A stretch of 64,000 nucleotides of DNA from Pseudomonas abieticivorans (GCF_023509015.1 NZ_CP094975.1:751501-815500), one strand, 5' to 3'. Positions 28,201 to 37,987 are shown, counted from the first letter of the stretch. Translations and numbers: made by a program. The notes: generated by a model not told the origin, from the sequence alone.

Positions 28201-28671
28201 GGGAAGGTCCAAGGCGGTCTTGAGGAACGAAGGCGCGATATACCGCTCGTAATGCGCCTCTGACAAGATGAAGAATTCCCGATCAATGGCATCGCGCAAT
28301 TCGGGCAATTCCCAATCCCTGAACTCCGGCAGGAGTACCATGCCGTAGGCCTCCAGGTTGTTGATCACCCGGGCGCCGCGGGCGATCAGCTGATAGGCCC
28401 AGCAATACTCGGACTGGTGCGGCACGAAGCGAATCTTGCGTTGTTCCAGCTGCTGGCGCAGTTTGCCAGGGTCGAAGATTTCAAGCTTGGCCACCATCAC
28501 CTGAACCAGCAACTGTTCAAGGCGCAACCAAACGGCAGTTTTTGCGTCTTCGTCGTAGCCGTTCCAATTGATCACCTCGTGGTGGAAGCGCTTGCAACCG
28601 CGGCACACAAGATCCCCGTAAACCGTGGAGCACAGGCCAACGCAAGGGGTTTTGATCGACTGGTTGGACAT
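28162..28671 (-). CDS. DUF1289 (cysteine-rich N-terminal) protein
   Basis: A 169-residue protein beginning with the DUF1289 cysteine motif PCVGLCSTVYGDLVCRGCKR (Cys10, Cys14, Cys23, Cys26), a likely metal-binding site, followed by FHHEVINWNGY. The rest is a helical domain of unknown role. The last dozen codons (VGAESSAKDTPR) and the TAG stop are written by the right arm of a REPIN, so the native C-terminus was probably replaced. The ATG at 28671 begins MSNQSIKTP. It is convergent with the disrupted usp gene. Function unknown. Confidence 0.85.
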   Translation of the reverse strand: MSNQSIKTPCVGLCSTVYGDLVCRGCKRFHHEVINWNGYDEDAKTAVWLRLEQLLVQVMVAKLEIFDPGKLRQQLEQRKIRFVPHQSEYCWAYQLIARGARVINNLEAYGMVLLPEFRDWELPELRDAIDREFFILSEAHYERYIAPSFLKTALDLPVGAESSAKDTPR

Positions 28672-28758
28672 GGCTACTCAACGCACTGCAAGGGCAAACA
28701 AGGGGCCATGTTAGCCCTTTGTCTAACGAGGGTCACCCCAGAATGAGTAGGGCTTAAC

Positions 28759-28787
28759 TTACCTTTCTTGTTTTTTTACCGTAGAAT
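28759..28787 (+). promoter_or_regulatory. Candidate acnB promoter
   Basis: TAGAAT (28782-28787) is a good -10; a weak -35 TTACCT (28759-28764) lies 17 bases upstream. It would give a leader of about 275 nt that contains the nested stem described next. Confidence 0.5.
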
Positions 28788-28818
28788 CACGCTGCCTTTT
28801 TAGGCACCAATGTCCGTT

Positions 28819-28956
28819 AGAAGCTGTTTTCAAAGCGTCACGAGCACAGTTATCCGAAAGAACGGCGTTGGCGCAGGTATTTTCAGGCAAAAATACCTGG
28901 CGCCAGCCCTCATCAGCTCCCCGTTCTGGAGGCGTAAAACTTTGAAAGCAGCTTCT
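28819..28956 (+). promoter_or_regulatory. Nested long-stem element in the acnB leader
   Basis: Three nested pairings occupy 138 bases. Outer stem: AGAAGCTGTTTTCAAAG (28819-28835) with CTTTGAAAGCAGCTTCT (28940-28956), 16 Watson-Crick pairs and one G-T. Middle stem: AGAACGG (28859-28865) with CCGTTCT (28921-28927). Inner hairpin: TGGCGCAGGTATTTT (28869-28883) with AAAATACCTGGCGCCA (28890-28905), 15 pairs with one bulged G and a six-base loop. It lies between the predicted promoter and the acnB start. It may be a cis-acting RNA controlling acnB or a small inverted-repeat insertion. Confidence 0.7.
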
Positions 28957-29069
28957 GTAAGGAATTTCCGAAACCCTGGCTAGACGGCTCAAAAAGCCGC
29001 GCAGCGCATGGGAGCGGGAGTTTACTGGATGAGCGTCCCGGACAGGGACCACTGATGAGGGTAATAACT

Positions 29070-31679
29070 GTGCTTGAAGCCTACCGCAAACACATCGAAG
29101 AGCGTGCCGCCCTGGGTATCGTGCCCCAGCCGCTTAACGCCGAACAAACAGCTGGCTTGGTCGAGCTGTTGAAGAATCCCCCCGCTGGCGAAGAAGCCGT
29201 CCTTGTCGACCTGATCACCAACCGCATACCACCAGGCGTGGACGAAGCGGCCTACGTGAAAGCCGGTTTCCTGTCGGCCATCGCCAAAGGCGAAGCCACT
29301 TCCCCCCTGATCGACAAGAAGCGTGCCGTCGAGCTGCTGGGCACCATGCAGGGCGGCTACAACATCGCCACCATGATCGAGCTGCTGGACAGCGCGGAGC
29401 TTGCCGCGGTTGCCGCCGAGCAACTCAAGCACACCCTGCTGATGTTCGACGCCTTCCACGACGTCGCCGAAAAAGCCAAGAACGGCAACCAGCACGCCCA
29501 AGGCGTATTGCAGTCCTGGGCCGATGGCGAGTGGTTCAAGAAGCGCCCTACCCTGGCCGACAAGATCAGCCTGCGTGTGTTCAAGGTCACCGGCGAAACC
29601 AACACCGACGACCTGTCCCCGGCCCCAGACGCCTGGTCGCGTCCGGACATCCCGCTGCACGCCCTGGCCATGCTGAAAATGGCTCGCGACGGCATCGTGC
29701 CTGACGTGCAAGGCCAGATCGGCCCAATGAAGCAAATCGCCCAGATGTACGGCGATGGCTTCCCGGTCGCCTACGTTGGCGACGTGGTGGGTACCGGTTC
29801 GTCGCGTAAGTCGGCGACCAACTCGGTACTGTGGTTCTTCGGTACCGACATCCCCTACGTGCCGAACAAGCGCGCCGGTGGTTTCTGCTTCGGTACCAAG
29901 ATCGCCCCGATCTTCTACAACACCATGGAAGACGCCGGCGCCCTGCCGATCGAATTCGATGTGTCGAACATCAACATGGGCGACGTGATCGACCTGTACC
30001 CGCACGCTGGCAAAGTCTGCAAGCACGGTACCGACGAAGTCATCACCACCTTTGAAATGAAAACCCCGGTGTTGTTGGACGAAGTCCGCGCTGGTGGCCG
30101 TATCCCGCTGATCGTTGGCCGTGGCCTGACCGAAAAAGCGCGCGCCGAGCTGGGCCTGGGCCCAACCGACCTGTTCAAGCTGCCGGAAGCGCCGGTCGAC
30201 ACTGGCAAGGGCTACACCCTGGCACAGAAGATGGTCGGCAAGGCCTGCGGCCTGCCAGTAGACAAGGGCGTGCGCCCTGGCACCTACTGCGAACCAAAAA
30301 TGACCACCGTGGGTTCGCAAGACACCACCGGCCCCATGACCCGCGACGAACTGAAAGACCTGGCATGCCTGGGCTTCTCCGCTGACCTGGTGATGCAGTC
30401 GTTCTGCCACACCGCGGCCTATCCGAAGCCGATCGACGTGACCACCCACCACACCCTGCCGGATTTCATCCGCACCCGTGGTGGCGTGTCGCTGCGCCCA
30501 GGCGACGGCATCATCCACAGCTGGCTGAACCGCATGCTGCTGCCGGACACTGTCGGCACCGGTGGTGACTCGCACACCCGCTTCCCGATCGGCATCTCCT
30601 TCCCGGCCGGTTCCGGCCTGGTGGCCTTCGCCGCTGCCACTGGCGTGATGCCACTGGACATGCCGGAGTCGGTACTGGTGCGCTTCAAGGGCAAGCTCAA
30701 CCCAGGCATCACCCTGCGTGACCTGGTACACGCCATCCCTTACTACGGCATCAAGAACGGCCTGCTGACCGTCGAGAAGAAAGGCAAGATCAACGCCTTC
30801 TCGGGTCGTATCCTGGAAATCGAAGGCCTGGACGACCTGACCGTCGAGCAAGCGTTCGAACTGTCCGACGCCTCCGCCGAGCGTTCCGCTGCTGGTTGCA
30901 CCATCAAGCTGCCGGAAAAAGCCATCGCCGAGTACCTGACGTCGAACATCACCCTGCTGCGCTGGATGATCAGCGAAGGCTACGGCGATGCGCGTACCAT
31001 GGAACGTCGTGCACAGGCCATGGAAGCGTGGCTGGCCAAGCCGGACCTGCTCAGCGCCGACGCCGACGCCGAATACGCCGAAGTGATCGAGATCGACCTG
31101 GCCGACATCAAGGAGCCAGTGCTCTGCGCCCCTAACGACCCGGACGACGCTCGCCTGCTGTCCAGCGTTCAAGGCCAGAAGATCGACGAAGTGTTCATCG
31201 GTTCGTGCATGACCAACATCGGTCACTTCCGCGCTGCCGGTAAACTGCTGGACAAGGTCAAAGGCCAGCTGCCAACCCGTTTGTGGCTGTCGCCGCCGAC
31301 CAAGATGGACGCCCACCAACTGACCGAGGAAGGCTACTACGGCATCTACGGCAAGGCTGGCGCGCGCATGGAAATGCCGGGCTGCTCGCTGTGCATGGGT
31401 AACCAGGCACGGGTAGAGCCGAACTCGACGGTCGTGTCGACTTCGACCCGTAACTTCCCGAACCGCTTGGGCGATGGCGCCAACGTGTTCCTGGCCTCCG
31501 CCGAATTGGCCGCCGTTGCCTCGATCCTGGGCAAGCTGCCAACCGTGGAAGAGTACATGGAATACGCTGCCAGCATCGACAGCATGGCGGCCGACGTTTA
31601 CCGCTACCTGAGCTTCGACCAGATCGCCGAATTCCGCGAGGCTGCTGCCAACGCGAACATTCCGGTGGTTCAGGCTTAA
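29070..31679 (+). CDS. acnB: Bifunctional aconitate hydratase 2 / 2-methylisocitrate dehydratase
   Basis: Main TCA-cycle aconitase, converting citrate to isocitrate with a [4Fe-4S] cluster; the family also dehydrates 2-methylisocitrate. With the GTG at 29070 (GAGG nine bases upstream) the protein is 869 residues and begins [14 protein letters not shown] as in relatives; an ATG at 29055 would add five residues and also has a possible ribosome site. The N-terminal HEAT-like domain leads into the swivel domain and the catalytic domains. Cluster ligands are Cys713 ([10 protein letters not shown]), Cys772 and Cys775 (CSLCMGN). A strong terminator follows. The long structured leader suggests post-transcriptional control. 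Confidence 0.97.
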   Translation: MLEAYRKHIEERAALGIVPQPLNAEQTAGLVELLKNPPAGEEAVLVDLITNRIPPGVDEAAYVKAGFLSAIAKGEATSPLIDKKRAVELLGTMQGGYNIATMIELLDSAELAAVAAEQLKHTLLMFDAFHDVAEKAKNGNQHAQGVLQSWADGEWFKKRPTLADKISLRVFKVTGETNTDDLSPAPDAWSRPDIPLHALAMLKMARDGIVPDVQGQIGPMKQIAQMYGDGFPVAYVGDVVGTGSSRKSATNSVLWFFGTDIPYVPNKRAGGFCFGTKIAPIFYNTMEDAGALPIEFDVSNINMGDVIDLYPHAGKVCKHGTDEVITTFEMKTPVLLDEVRAGGRIPLIVGRGLTEKARAELGLGPTDLFKLPEAPVDTGKGYTLAQKMVGKACGLPVDKGVRPGTYCEPKMTTVGSQDTTGPMTRDELKDLACLGFSADLVMQSFCHTAAYPKPIDVTTHHTLPDFIRTRGGVSLRPGDGIIHSWLNRMLLPDTVGTGGDSHTRFPIGISFPAGSGLVAFAAATGVMPLDMPESVLVRFKGKLNPGITLRDLVHAIPYYGIKNGLLTVEKKGKINAFSGRILEIEGLDDLTVEQAFELSDASAERSAAGCTIKLPEKAIAEYLTSNITLLRWMISEGYGDARTMERRAQAMEAWLAKPDLLSADADAEYAEVIEIDLADIKEPVLCAPNDPDDARLLSSVQGQKIDEVFIGSCMTNIGHFRAAGKLLDKVKGQLPTRLWLSPPTKMDAHQLTEEGYYGIYGKAGARMEMPGCSLCMGNQARVEPNSTVVSTSTRNFPNRLGDGANVFLASAELAAVASILGKLPTVEEYMEYAASIDSMAADVYRYLSFDQIAEFREAAANANIPVVQA

Positions 31680-31690
31680 AGCTGACCGGC

Positions 31691-31727
31691 AATAAAAAAA
31701 CCCCGTCCTGGTGACGGGGTTTTTTAT
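31691..31727. terminator. Bidirectional terminator between acnB and recR
   Basis: Stem CCCCGTC/GACGGGG with a five-base loop flanked by seven A and six T. It ends acnB and, on the other strand, recR. Confidence 0.93.
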
Positions 31728-31754
31728 TGCCTACGCAAAACCTGCGGTCGACCG

Positions 31755-32357
31755 CTACAAAGTGATCGGCCTACGCCCGGCAAACGAATGGGCCAAGGTG
31801 CCGCCGTCCACCAATTCAAGCTCGCCACCCAACGGCACGCCATGGGCGATGCGCGAGGCCACCAGGCCCTTGGCCTGCAGCAATTGGGCGATGTAGTGGG
31901 CGGTGGCTTCGCCTTCCACGGTAGGGTTGGTGGCCAGGATCACTTCGGTAAAACTGCCCTGCTCGTCGATACGCGTCATCAACTGCGGGATGCCGATCGC
32001 CTCGGGGCCTAGCCCATCGAGTGGCGACAGGTGCCCCTTGAGCACGAAGTAGCGACCACGGTAGCCGGTTTGCTCGACCGCATACACGTCCATCGGCCCC
32101 TCCACCACGCACAGCAGGGTGTCGTCGCGGCGATGGTCGGCGCATTGCGGGCATAGTTCTTCTTCGGTCAGGGTGCGGCACAGGCGGCAATGGCCCACGC
32201 CGTCCATGGCCTGGCTCAGGGCCAAGGCCAGGCGCGAACCGCCGCTGCGGTCACGCTCCAGCAATTGCAGGGCCATGCGCTGGGCGGTTTTCTGACCGAC
32301 GCCAGGCAAGATGCGCAGGCTATCAATCAGTTGGCGAATCAGAGGGCTGAAGCTCAT
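31755..32357 (-). CDS. recR: Recombination protein RecR
   Basis: Acts with RecO (and RecF) to load RecA at single-strand gaps. The 200 residues include an N-terminal helix-hairpin-helix ([15 protein letters not shown], 15-29), a four-cysteine zinc finger (Cys57, Cys60, Cys69, Cys72) and a Toprim domain beginning [11 protein letters not shown] near 83-93. Typical Pseudomonas order is dnaX-ybaB-recR; here a CurA-like oxidoreductase gene has come between ybaB and recR. Confidence 0.97.
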   Translation of the reverse strand: MSFSPLIRQLIDSLRILPGVGQKTAQRMALQLLERDRSGGSRLALALSQAMDGVGHCRLCRTLTEEELCPQCADHRRDDTLLCVVEGPMDVYAVEQTGYRGRYFVLKGHLSPLDGLGPEAIGIPQLMTRIDEQGSFTEVILATNPTVEGEATAHYIAQLLQAKGLVASRIAHGVPLGGELELVDGGTLAHSFAGRRPITL

Positions 32358-32419
32358 GGTAAAAAGCCTGACATGACAACGAGACGCGGTTTATACCCGC
32401 GCCCCGGTTTGACGTCAAT

Positions 32420-33454
32420 TCACGCGTCGGCGACCTTGACCACCAGCTTGCCGAAGTTGCGACCCTCCAGCAGGCCGATAAAGGCTTCAGGAGCATTTTC
32501 CAAGCCCTCGACCACGTCCTCGCGGAACTTGATCTTGCCGTCACGCACCCACGGCACCATGGCCGCGAAGAACTCGGCATGGCGGTCGCCGTAGTCGTCG
32601 AACACGATAAAGCCCTGCATGCGGATGCGCTTGGTAAGCAAGGTGCGCGGCAGCAGCGAAAAGCGGTCGGGGCCTTCGGGCAACGCCGTGGCATTGTACT
32701 GGGCGATCAACCCGCACACCGGGATCCTCGCCTTGGGGTTGAGCAAGGGCAATACGGCGTCGAACACCTTGCCTCCGACGTTCTCGAAATACACATCGAT
32801 ACCTTGGGGGCAGGCCTGGGCCAACTGCTGGGCAAAGTCGTCTGCCTTGTGGTCGATGCAGGCATCGAAACCCAGCTCGTCGACCACATAGCGGCACTTG
32901 TCGGCGCCACCGGCCACGCCTACCACGCGCAAGCCCTGCAACTTGGCCACCTGCCCCACTACCGAGCCCACGGCACCGGAGGCTGCGGCCACCACCAGGG
33001 TTTCACCGGCCTTGGGCTGACCGATGTGGGTCAGGCCCATGTAGGCGGTCATACCCGGCATGCCCAGCACACCCAACGCCAGCGACGGGCTGGGAATGCC
33101 GGCCGGCAGCGGCATCAGGCCTGCGCCATCGCTGATGCTATGGCTTTGCCAGCCCGTGGAGCCCACTACCAGGTCGCCCTGTTGGAACTTGGGATGGCGG
33201 CTTTGCTGGACGACGCTGACGGCGCCGCCGGTCATGACGGCATCGATTTCCACGGGCGCAGCGTAAGACGGCGCGTCACTCATGCGCCCGCGCATGTAGG
33301 GGTCCAGGGACAGGTACAGGGTGCGCAGCAATACCTGCCCTTCTTCCAAGTCTGGCAGCGCGACGCGCTCCAGGCGAAAGTTTTCAGGGCTGGGCGCGCC
33401 AGTGGGGCGCGATACCAGCACGATGCGCTGGTTGAGGGTCAGATCCTGGGACAT
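32420..33454 (-). CDS. CurA-like NADP-dependent oxidoreductase (zinc-free MDR family)
   Basis: A 344-residue medium-chain reductase of the leukotriene/curcumin reductase branch, which reduces the double bond of enones with NADPH. Seen are the N-terminal LSLDPYMRGRMSD typical of the branch, the nucleotide-binding AAASGAVGSVVGQVAKLQG near 156-174 and YFENVGGKVFDAVLPLL. No zinc-binding cysteines or histidines. ATG at 33454 has GGAG upstream. It lies between ybaB and recR on the same strand, 62 bases before recR. The physiological substrate is unknown. Confidence 0.88.
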   Translation of the reverse strand: MSQDLTLNQRIVLVSRPTGAPSPENFRLERVALPDLEEGQVLLRTLYLSLDPYMRGRMSDAPSYAAPVEIDAVMTGGAVSVVQQSRHPKFQQGDLVVGSTGWQSHSISDGAGLMPLPAGIPSPSLALGVLGMPGMTAYMGLTHIGQPKAGETLVVAAASGAVGSVVGQVAKLQGLRVVGVAGGADKCRYVVDELGFDACIDHKADDFAQQLAQACPQGIDVYFENVGGKVFDAVLPLLNPKARIPVCGLIAQYNATALPEGPDRFSLLPRTLLTKRIRMQGFIVFDDYGDRHAEFFAAMVPWVRDGKIKFREDVVEGLENAPEAFIGLLEGRNFGKLVVKVADA

Positions 33455-33528
33455 GCTCGGGGCTCCTGGGCAGTGGGTTATGTAGAGCTGACAGCAGTTG
33501 GGCTGGGGCGTTCAGGTGGGACCGTGGG

Positions 33529-33566
33529 TTCGCGGATGAACCGGGGCGCCGGACCGCCGCCTCCAC
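33529..33566. repeat. Relic of a REP-associated arm
   Basis: CGCGGATGAACCGGGGCGCC and the bases after it match, with few changes, the odd right end of the REPIN array at 38471-38503. It lies upstream of the CurA-like gene. Confidence 0.6.
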
Positions 33567-33592
33567 AAGAATGAGGCTGATGGTTGAGCAAC

Positions 33593-33626
33593 CAAAAAAA
33601 ATGCCAGGCACAAGGCCTGGCATTTC
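33593..33626 (-). terminator. Terminator after ybaB
   Basis: ATGCCAGGC/GCCTGGCAT stem with a five-base loop; on the minus strand it is followed by a run of eight T. Strong intrinsic terminator separating dnaX-ybaB from the downstream genes. Confidence 0.92.
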
Positions 33627-33645
33627 TCAATCGTGCACGTTCAGC

Positions 33646-33972
33646 TTAGAACGGCATCTTCATGCCCGGCGGCAGTTGCATGCCGGCGGTCATGCTGCCC
33701 ATTTTTTCCTGGCTGTTGGCTTCGATCTTGCGCACGGCGTCGTTGACCGCGGCGGCGATCAGGTCTTCCAGCACGTCTTTGTCTTCCTGCATCAGGCTTT
33801 CGTCCAGGGTCACGCGCTTGACGTCGTGACGGCCGGTCATCACCAGCGTGACCAAGCCACCGCCGGATTGGCCGGTGACTTCGGCATTGGCCAGTTCTTC
33901 CTGGGCCTTGGCCATTTTCTCTTGCATCTGCTGCGCCTGCTTCATCAGGCCGGCCATGCCACCTTTCATCAT
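33646..33972 (-). CDS. ybaB: Nucleoid-associated protein YbaB/EbfC family
   Basis: Small dimeric DNA-binding protein of the nucleoid. The 108 residues match the family (about 109). It begins [20 protein letters not shown], has the beta-strand [20 protein letters not shown] and the C-terminal PPGMKMPF. The ATG at 33972 has GAGGTGAT upstream, so the longer frame from 34110, which overlaps dnaX, is not used. It follows dnaX after 73 bases and is normally cotranscribed with it. Confidence 0.95.
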   Translation of the reverse strand: MMKGGMAGLMKQAQQMQEKMAKAQEELANAEVTGQSGGGLVTLVMTGRHDVKRVTLDESLMQEDKDVLEDLIAAAVNDAVRKIEANSQEKMGSMTAGMQLPPGMKMPF

Positions 33973-34045
33973 GGGGATCACCTCAACGGTTGATTGGACG
34001 GGTAGCGACGCGGGCCCGGTGGCCCCCGTTGCTTCAGTTATCAGG

Positions 34046-36130
34046 TTACGTGCTTTGGCTGACCAAAGCGTCGACAGGTTCAATTGTATCGTCGCGAATG
34101 ATTGCGCCAAATTGTTGCATCATTTGCTGGATGAACGGATCGGCATGAATCGACGCCTCGGCCTCGCTCTGGCGTTGCACGCGCCGGCGCCCTGCGGCCT
34201 GGGCAGGGGTTTCCTGCTCTGGGCGGATCAGCTCGATGGTCAGGCTCAGGTTACGCCCGTGGTATTGGTTAAGCGCATCGTTCAGCCGGCGTTGCTGGGT
34301 GGCATTGAACAGTGCGCTGTGACCTGGGTCCAGGTGCAACAGCCAATGGTCGCCATCCACCGCGATCAGGCTGCAGTTGGCGGCGATGCTGCCCGTCATG
34401 CCGGAGATCGGCAGCTTGGGGAACAACTCCAGCCACTGCAGGGCAAGACCGGTGGCCGGCTGCGAAGCGGGTTCGGGCTCAGGCTGCGCCACCGGCTCGG
34501 GCACGCTTTCGCTGGCCAGTTCGTCCAGGTAGCTGTAGGCGCCGGTGTCCAAATCCGGTTCGTAATAGTCCTCGTCCAACGGCGGCTCGTCATCACGATC
34601 CATGCCCGCCGGGCTGTACTCGCTCGGCGCGGCCTCTTCAGGCTGCGGCGCATCCAGCACCACGCTATCTGGCACCGGGGTCGGCATCGGCGTGAGCGCC
34701 GGCTGCTCGGCCACGGTTTCCAGCACCGGCTCTTCCACCGGCATGGGCTGGGCGTCGGGCTCAGGCTCAGGCTCAGGCGCCTGCTCAGGCACGACGAGCT
34801 CGATGGCCGGCGCAGGCGTAGGTTCGTTCCACGGCAAGTCGACCACCTCGGCCACTGGCGCAGGCGCGGGAACGGCAGCCGGGGCAGGTTCAGCCATCAC
34901 GGGTGCAGGTGCCACAACCGGCGCAGGTGCAGGTGCGGCGATTACCGGCACTGCCTGGGCAGGGCCAGCCACGGTGTGGGCGGAGTCAGCTGTGGCCTGG
35001 CTGATCCCCGAGGGCTTTAGAGTTTGCCTCGGCGCCTCGCCGGTGTCCGCAGGGCGGAACGCCAGCATGCGCAACAGCACCATCTCGAATCCGCTACGCG
35101 GGTCGGGTGCCAAGGGCAGGTCGCGACGGCCGATCAGGCCCATCTGGTAATAAAACTGCACGTCTTCGGCCGGCAGCGCCTGGGCTACCGCCAGCACGCG
35201 ATCACGGTCGCCTTGGCCGTTGTCCACCGCTTCCGGCAAGGCCTGGGCCACTGCCACGCGGTGTAATACGTTGAGCATCTCGGCCAGCACGCCGCTCCAG
35301 TCCGGGCCTTGTTCGGCCAGGTGCCGCACGGCTTCGAGCAAGCCGCGGGCGTCGCCTTCCAGCAACGCCTGCAACACGCCATACACTTGGCCGTGGTCCA
35401 GGGTGCCGAGCATCGCCCGCACATCGGCCGCCAGCACCTTGCCCTCGCCAAAGGCGATGGCCTGGTCGGTCAGGCTCATGGCGTCACGCATCGAGCCATC
35501 GGCGGCGCGGCCCAACAGCCACAGGGCATCGTCTTCGAACGGTACGTTTTCCACACCCAGCACATGGCTCAAGTGTTCGACCACCCGCTCGGGGGTCATG
35601 TTCTTCAGCGAAAACTGCAAGCAACGCGACAGGATGGTCGCCGGCAATTTTTGCGGATCAGTGGTCGCCAGGATGAACTTGACGTAGGGTGGTGGCTCTT
35701 CCAGGGTCTTGAGCAAGGCGTTGAACGAGTGGCTCGAGAGCATGTGCACTTCGTCGATCAGGTAGACCTTGAAGCGGCCACGGCTTGGCGCGTACTGCAC
35801 GTTGTCGAGCAGCTCGCGGGTGTCCTCGACCTTGGTGCGGCTTGCGGCGTCGATCTCGATCAGGTCGACAAAACGGCCCTCGTCGATCTCGCGGCACACC
35901 GAACACTCGCCGCACGGCGTGGAGGTAATGCCGGTTTCGCAGTTCACGCACTTGGCGATGATGCGCGCGATAGTAGTCTTGCCCACCCCCCGGGTACCGG
36001 TAAAAAGGTAGGCATGGTGCAGGCGCTGATTGTCCAGGGCATTGATCAGAGCCTTGAGCACATGGGTCTGGCCAACCATTTCGCGGAACGAGCGGGGGCG
36101 CCATTTACGTGCAAGAACCTGATAACTCAT
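34046..36130 (-). CDS. dnaX: DNA polymerase III subunits tau/gamma
   Basis: Clamp-loader ATPase that also joins core polymerases and DnaB helicase. The 694 residues carry Walker A GTRGVGKT at 45-52, a zinc module with Cys64, Cys73, Cys76 and Cys79, and the DEVH box at 126-129; sensor-1 is in [14 protein letters not shown] long Pro/Ala/Glu-rich linker runs from about 385 to 540, followed by the C-terminal domain V that binds the polymerase. I saw no clear A-AAA-AAG slippery site for making gamma. The start is the ATG at 36130 ([12 protein letters not shown]); five codons upstream are excluded. Confidence 0.97.
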   Translation of the reverse strand: MSYQVLARKWRPRSFREMVGQTHVLKALINALDNQRLHHAYLFTGTRGVGKTTIARIIAKCVNCETGITSTPCGECSVCREIDEGRFVDLIEIDAASRTKVEDTRELLDNVQYAPSRGRFKVYLIDEVHMLSSHSFNALLKTLEEPPPYVKFILATTDPQKLPATILSRCLQFSLKNMTPERVVEHLSHVLGVENVPFEDDALWLLGRAADGSMRDAMSLTDQAIAFGEGKVLAADVRAMLGTLDHGQVYGVLQALLEGDARGLLEAVRHLAEQGPDWSGVLAEMLNVLHRVAVAQALPEAVDNGQGDRDRVLAVAQALPAEDVQFYYQMGLIGRRDLPLAPDPRSGFEMVLLRMLAFRPADTGEAPRQTLKPSGISQATADSAHTVAGPAQAVPVIAAPAPAPVVAPAPVMAEPAPAAVPAPAPVAEVVDLPWNEPTPAPAIELVVPEQAPEPEPEPDAQPMPVEEPVLETVAEQPALTPMPTPVPDSVVLDAPQPEEAAPSEYSPAGMDRDDEPPLDEDYYEPDLDTGAYSYLDELASESVPEPVAQPEPEPASQPATGLALQWLELFPKLPISGMTGSIAANCSLIAVDGDHWLLHLDPGHSALFNATQQRRLNDALNQYHGRNLSLTIELIRPEQETPAQAAGRRRVQRQSEAEASIHADPFIQQMMQQFGAIIRDDTIEPVDALVSQST

Positions 36131-36210
36131 CGAAAACCGTCGCAACTAGATAGCGGAAGACCGCTAATCGTAGCGGAGCAGGGGCAAAATTGCATCCGAT
36201 GCCCGCGTCT

Positions 36211-36237
36211 ATTATGGCTAAGCTTGCACCTTGTAAA
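36211..36237 (-). promoter_or_regulatory. Candidate dnaX promoter
   Basis: On the minus strand CATAAT (36211-36216) is a good -10, with TTTACA 15 bases upstream (36232-36237). The start site would lie about 75 bases before the dnaX ATG. Confidence 0.4.
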
Positions 36238-36261
36238 ACTTTTGCCGGCACGGAGAGCCCG

Positions 36262-37017
36262 ATGCGCCTAGTGTTGAGCGCTGCTGTAGCCCTGTTACCC
36301 GGCCTTGGCCTGGGCGCCGAAGCACCTCTGCGGTTTTCCATCGCCGACAGTTGGACCATGCCGCTGGTGCACATCGAGGACAACCAGCCCACCCAGGGCA
36401 TTCTCTATGACATGATCCAGAGCCTGGCGCGCCAGGTCGGCTCGCCCGTCGAATTCCACGTCATCGCCCGCCTGCGCTTGCAGGCCGCCATGGAGCGCGG
36501 TGACGTGGATGTGCGCTGCTATGCGGCGCAGTCCTGGCTGCCGGGGCTTTCGGGCGATTACATCTGGAGCCTGCCGTTGATCACCCAGCGCGACTACCTG
36601 GTGGCCAGGGCCGATAACACCACCCCGGTCGACCCCGCTACGCTGGCCCCGCAGAACATCGGCGCCGTGTTGGGCTACAGCTACCCCACGTTGCAGGGGC
36701 AGTTCGACAAGGGCCAACTGCTGCGCGACGATGCCCGCAGCCAATACCAGGTACTGGAAAAGCTTCGCGCCGGTCGTTACCGGTACGCCATCAGCAGCCA
36801 GTTTTCGCTGAACTGGTTCAACCAGCAGCAACCGCCTGGCCAACAGTTGCACAGCGTGGCCTTCCTGGAAGAGCAGCGCCTGGGCTGTTACGTGCGCAAC
36901 GACCCCAAGGTGCCGGTGCAACGCATTTTACGCACCCTGCTGCGGATGAAGATGAGCGGGGAGATCGACCAGATCATCGCCCATTACACGTCTGCGACCG
37001 AACCACCGCCGCCTTAA
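36262..37017 (+). CDS. Periplasmic substrate-binding protein (amino-acid type, SBP family 3)
   Basis: A 251-residue secreted protein with a signal peptide (MRLVLSAAVALLPGLGLGAEA, cleavage near residue 18-20) and a single family-3 solute-binding domain (APLRFSIADSWTMP, QRDYLVAR, NIGAVLGYSYPTL). No permease or ATPase genes are near, so it may be an orphan binding protein or a sensor-like protein rather than part of an importer. Start at the ATG at 36262 with GGAGAG upstream; the longer frame from 36190 has no signal peptide at its start. Divergent from dnaX. Confidence 0.82.
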   Translation: MRLVLSAAVALLPGLGLGAEAPLRFSIADSWTMPLVHIEDNQPTQGILYDMIQSLARQVGSPVEFHVIARLRLQAAMERGDVDVRCYAAQSWLPGLSGDYIWSLPLITQRDYLVARADNTTPVDPATLAPQNIGAVLGYSYPTLQGQFDKGQLLRDDARSQYQVLEKLRAGRYRYAISSQFSLNWFNQQQPPGQQLHSVAFLEEQRLGCYVRNDPKVPVQRILRTLLRMKMSGEIDQIIAHYTSATEPPPP

Positions 37018-37048
37018 AATTTTGATAACGGTAATATTTAATTCACGC

Positions 37049-37076
37049 TTGATACAGCCGCGAACTATCATATGAA
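37049..37076 (+). promoter_or_regulatory. Candidate promoter of the Kdo hydroxylase gene
   Basis: TTGATA (37049-37054) and TATGAA (37071-37076) with a 16-base spacer in an AT-rich stretch, about 28 bases before the start codon. Confidence 0.5.
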
Positions 37077-37104
37077 ATAATTTGTTACACCGGAGACAGG
37101 CACC

Positions 37105-37980
37105 ATGCCTGAGATCATCAGTTGTTCACTCGATACATGGAACGTACCCGCCAGCCTTGCACAACAGGCCAGCGTGATGGATGCACTGGAAGCCGGGCAG
37201 GTCGTGCTGTTTCCCAACTTGCCATTTGCCCTCAGCGACAGCGAACGCCAATTGTGCGAGTCGCAGATCGTGGGGGCCAGCAAGAACATCAGCCTGACCC
37301 CTGCCACCGGCGCCCTCAAGGGCTGCAAGGCCAGCGAGGCAGAGATCGCCCAACTGCAGGCGATGATGATGCGCTTCGCCAACTCGGCGAGAAATCTCGT
37401 TGGGCACGTACTTGCGCCGTATGCCCAAGGCGTACAGCAAGCGCGCACCAGCTTCCGCCCGGTGGAAATCGCCGGCCGCCAGACCTCCTGGCGCAAGGAC
37501 GACACGCGCCTGCATGTGGATAACTTTCCCTCCTCACCCACCCAGGGCAAGCGCATCCTGCGGGTGTTCAGCAACGTCAACCCAGCCGGCCAGCCGCGTA
37601 AATGGCGCTTGGGCGAACCTTTCGAACAGGTGGCGCGACAGTACCTGGGCAAACTGCCAAAGCCGGTGTGGGGCAGCCGCCGGGTGCTCAACGCCCTGGG
37701 CATCACCAAAAGCCCGCGCAGCAGCTACGACCACTACATGATGCACCTGCACGACCACATGAAGGGCGACCTGGCCTACCAGGCCCGCGTCGGCCAGCAG
37801 CTGTGGGAATTGCCGGCAGGCTCCACCTGGATGGTGTTTACCGATCAGGTATCACACGCGGCCATCAGCGGGCAGTTTGCCTTGGAGCAGACGTTCCTGC
37901 TGCCAGTGAACTGCATGCAACACGCCGAACGCGCGCCACTGCGGGTGCTGGAGCGGATGATGGGGCAGGCGTTGGTTTGA
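37105..37980 (+). CDS. kdoO: Kdo hydroxylase, Fe(II)/2-oxoglutarate dioxygenase
   Basis: Predicted to hydroxylate the 3-position of the outer Kdo residue in the inner core of lipopolysaccharide, making the Ko sugar, as shown for KdoO of Burkholderia and Yersinia. The 291 residues have the iron motif His137-x-Asp139 (RLHVDNFPSSP), a distal His251 (QVSHAAISG) and conserved NLPF and LHDHMKGD stretches. The ATG at 37105 has GGAGA upstream. It has its own promoter and is followed by a REPIN array. Activity in this organism is inferred. Confidence 0.82.
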   Translation: MPEIISCSLDTWNVPASLAQQASVMDALEAGQVVLFPNLPFALSDSERQLCESQIVGASKNISLTPATGALKGCKASEAEIAQLQAMMMRFANSARNLVGHVLAPYAQGVQQARTSFRPVEIAGRQTSWRKDDTRLHVDNFPSSPTQGKRILRVFSNVNPAGQPRKWRLGEPFEQVARQYLGKLPKPVWGSRRVLNALGITKSPRSSYDHYMMHLHDHMKGDLAYQARVGQQLWELPAGSTWMVFTDQVSHAAISGQFALEQTFLLPVNCMQHAERAPLRVLERMMGQALV

Positions 37981-37987
37981 CGCCCGC

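Noticed and set aside
29022..31319. Long minus-strand open frame opposite acnB
   Set aside because: Antisense shadow of a certain gene with no recognisable protein features.
34046..36130. Programmed frameshift site in dnaX
   Set aside because: I saw no A-AAA-AAG type heptamer with a following stem in the expected region, so gamma production cannot be supported from the sequence.
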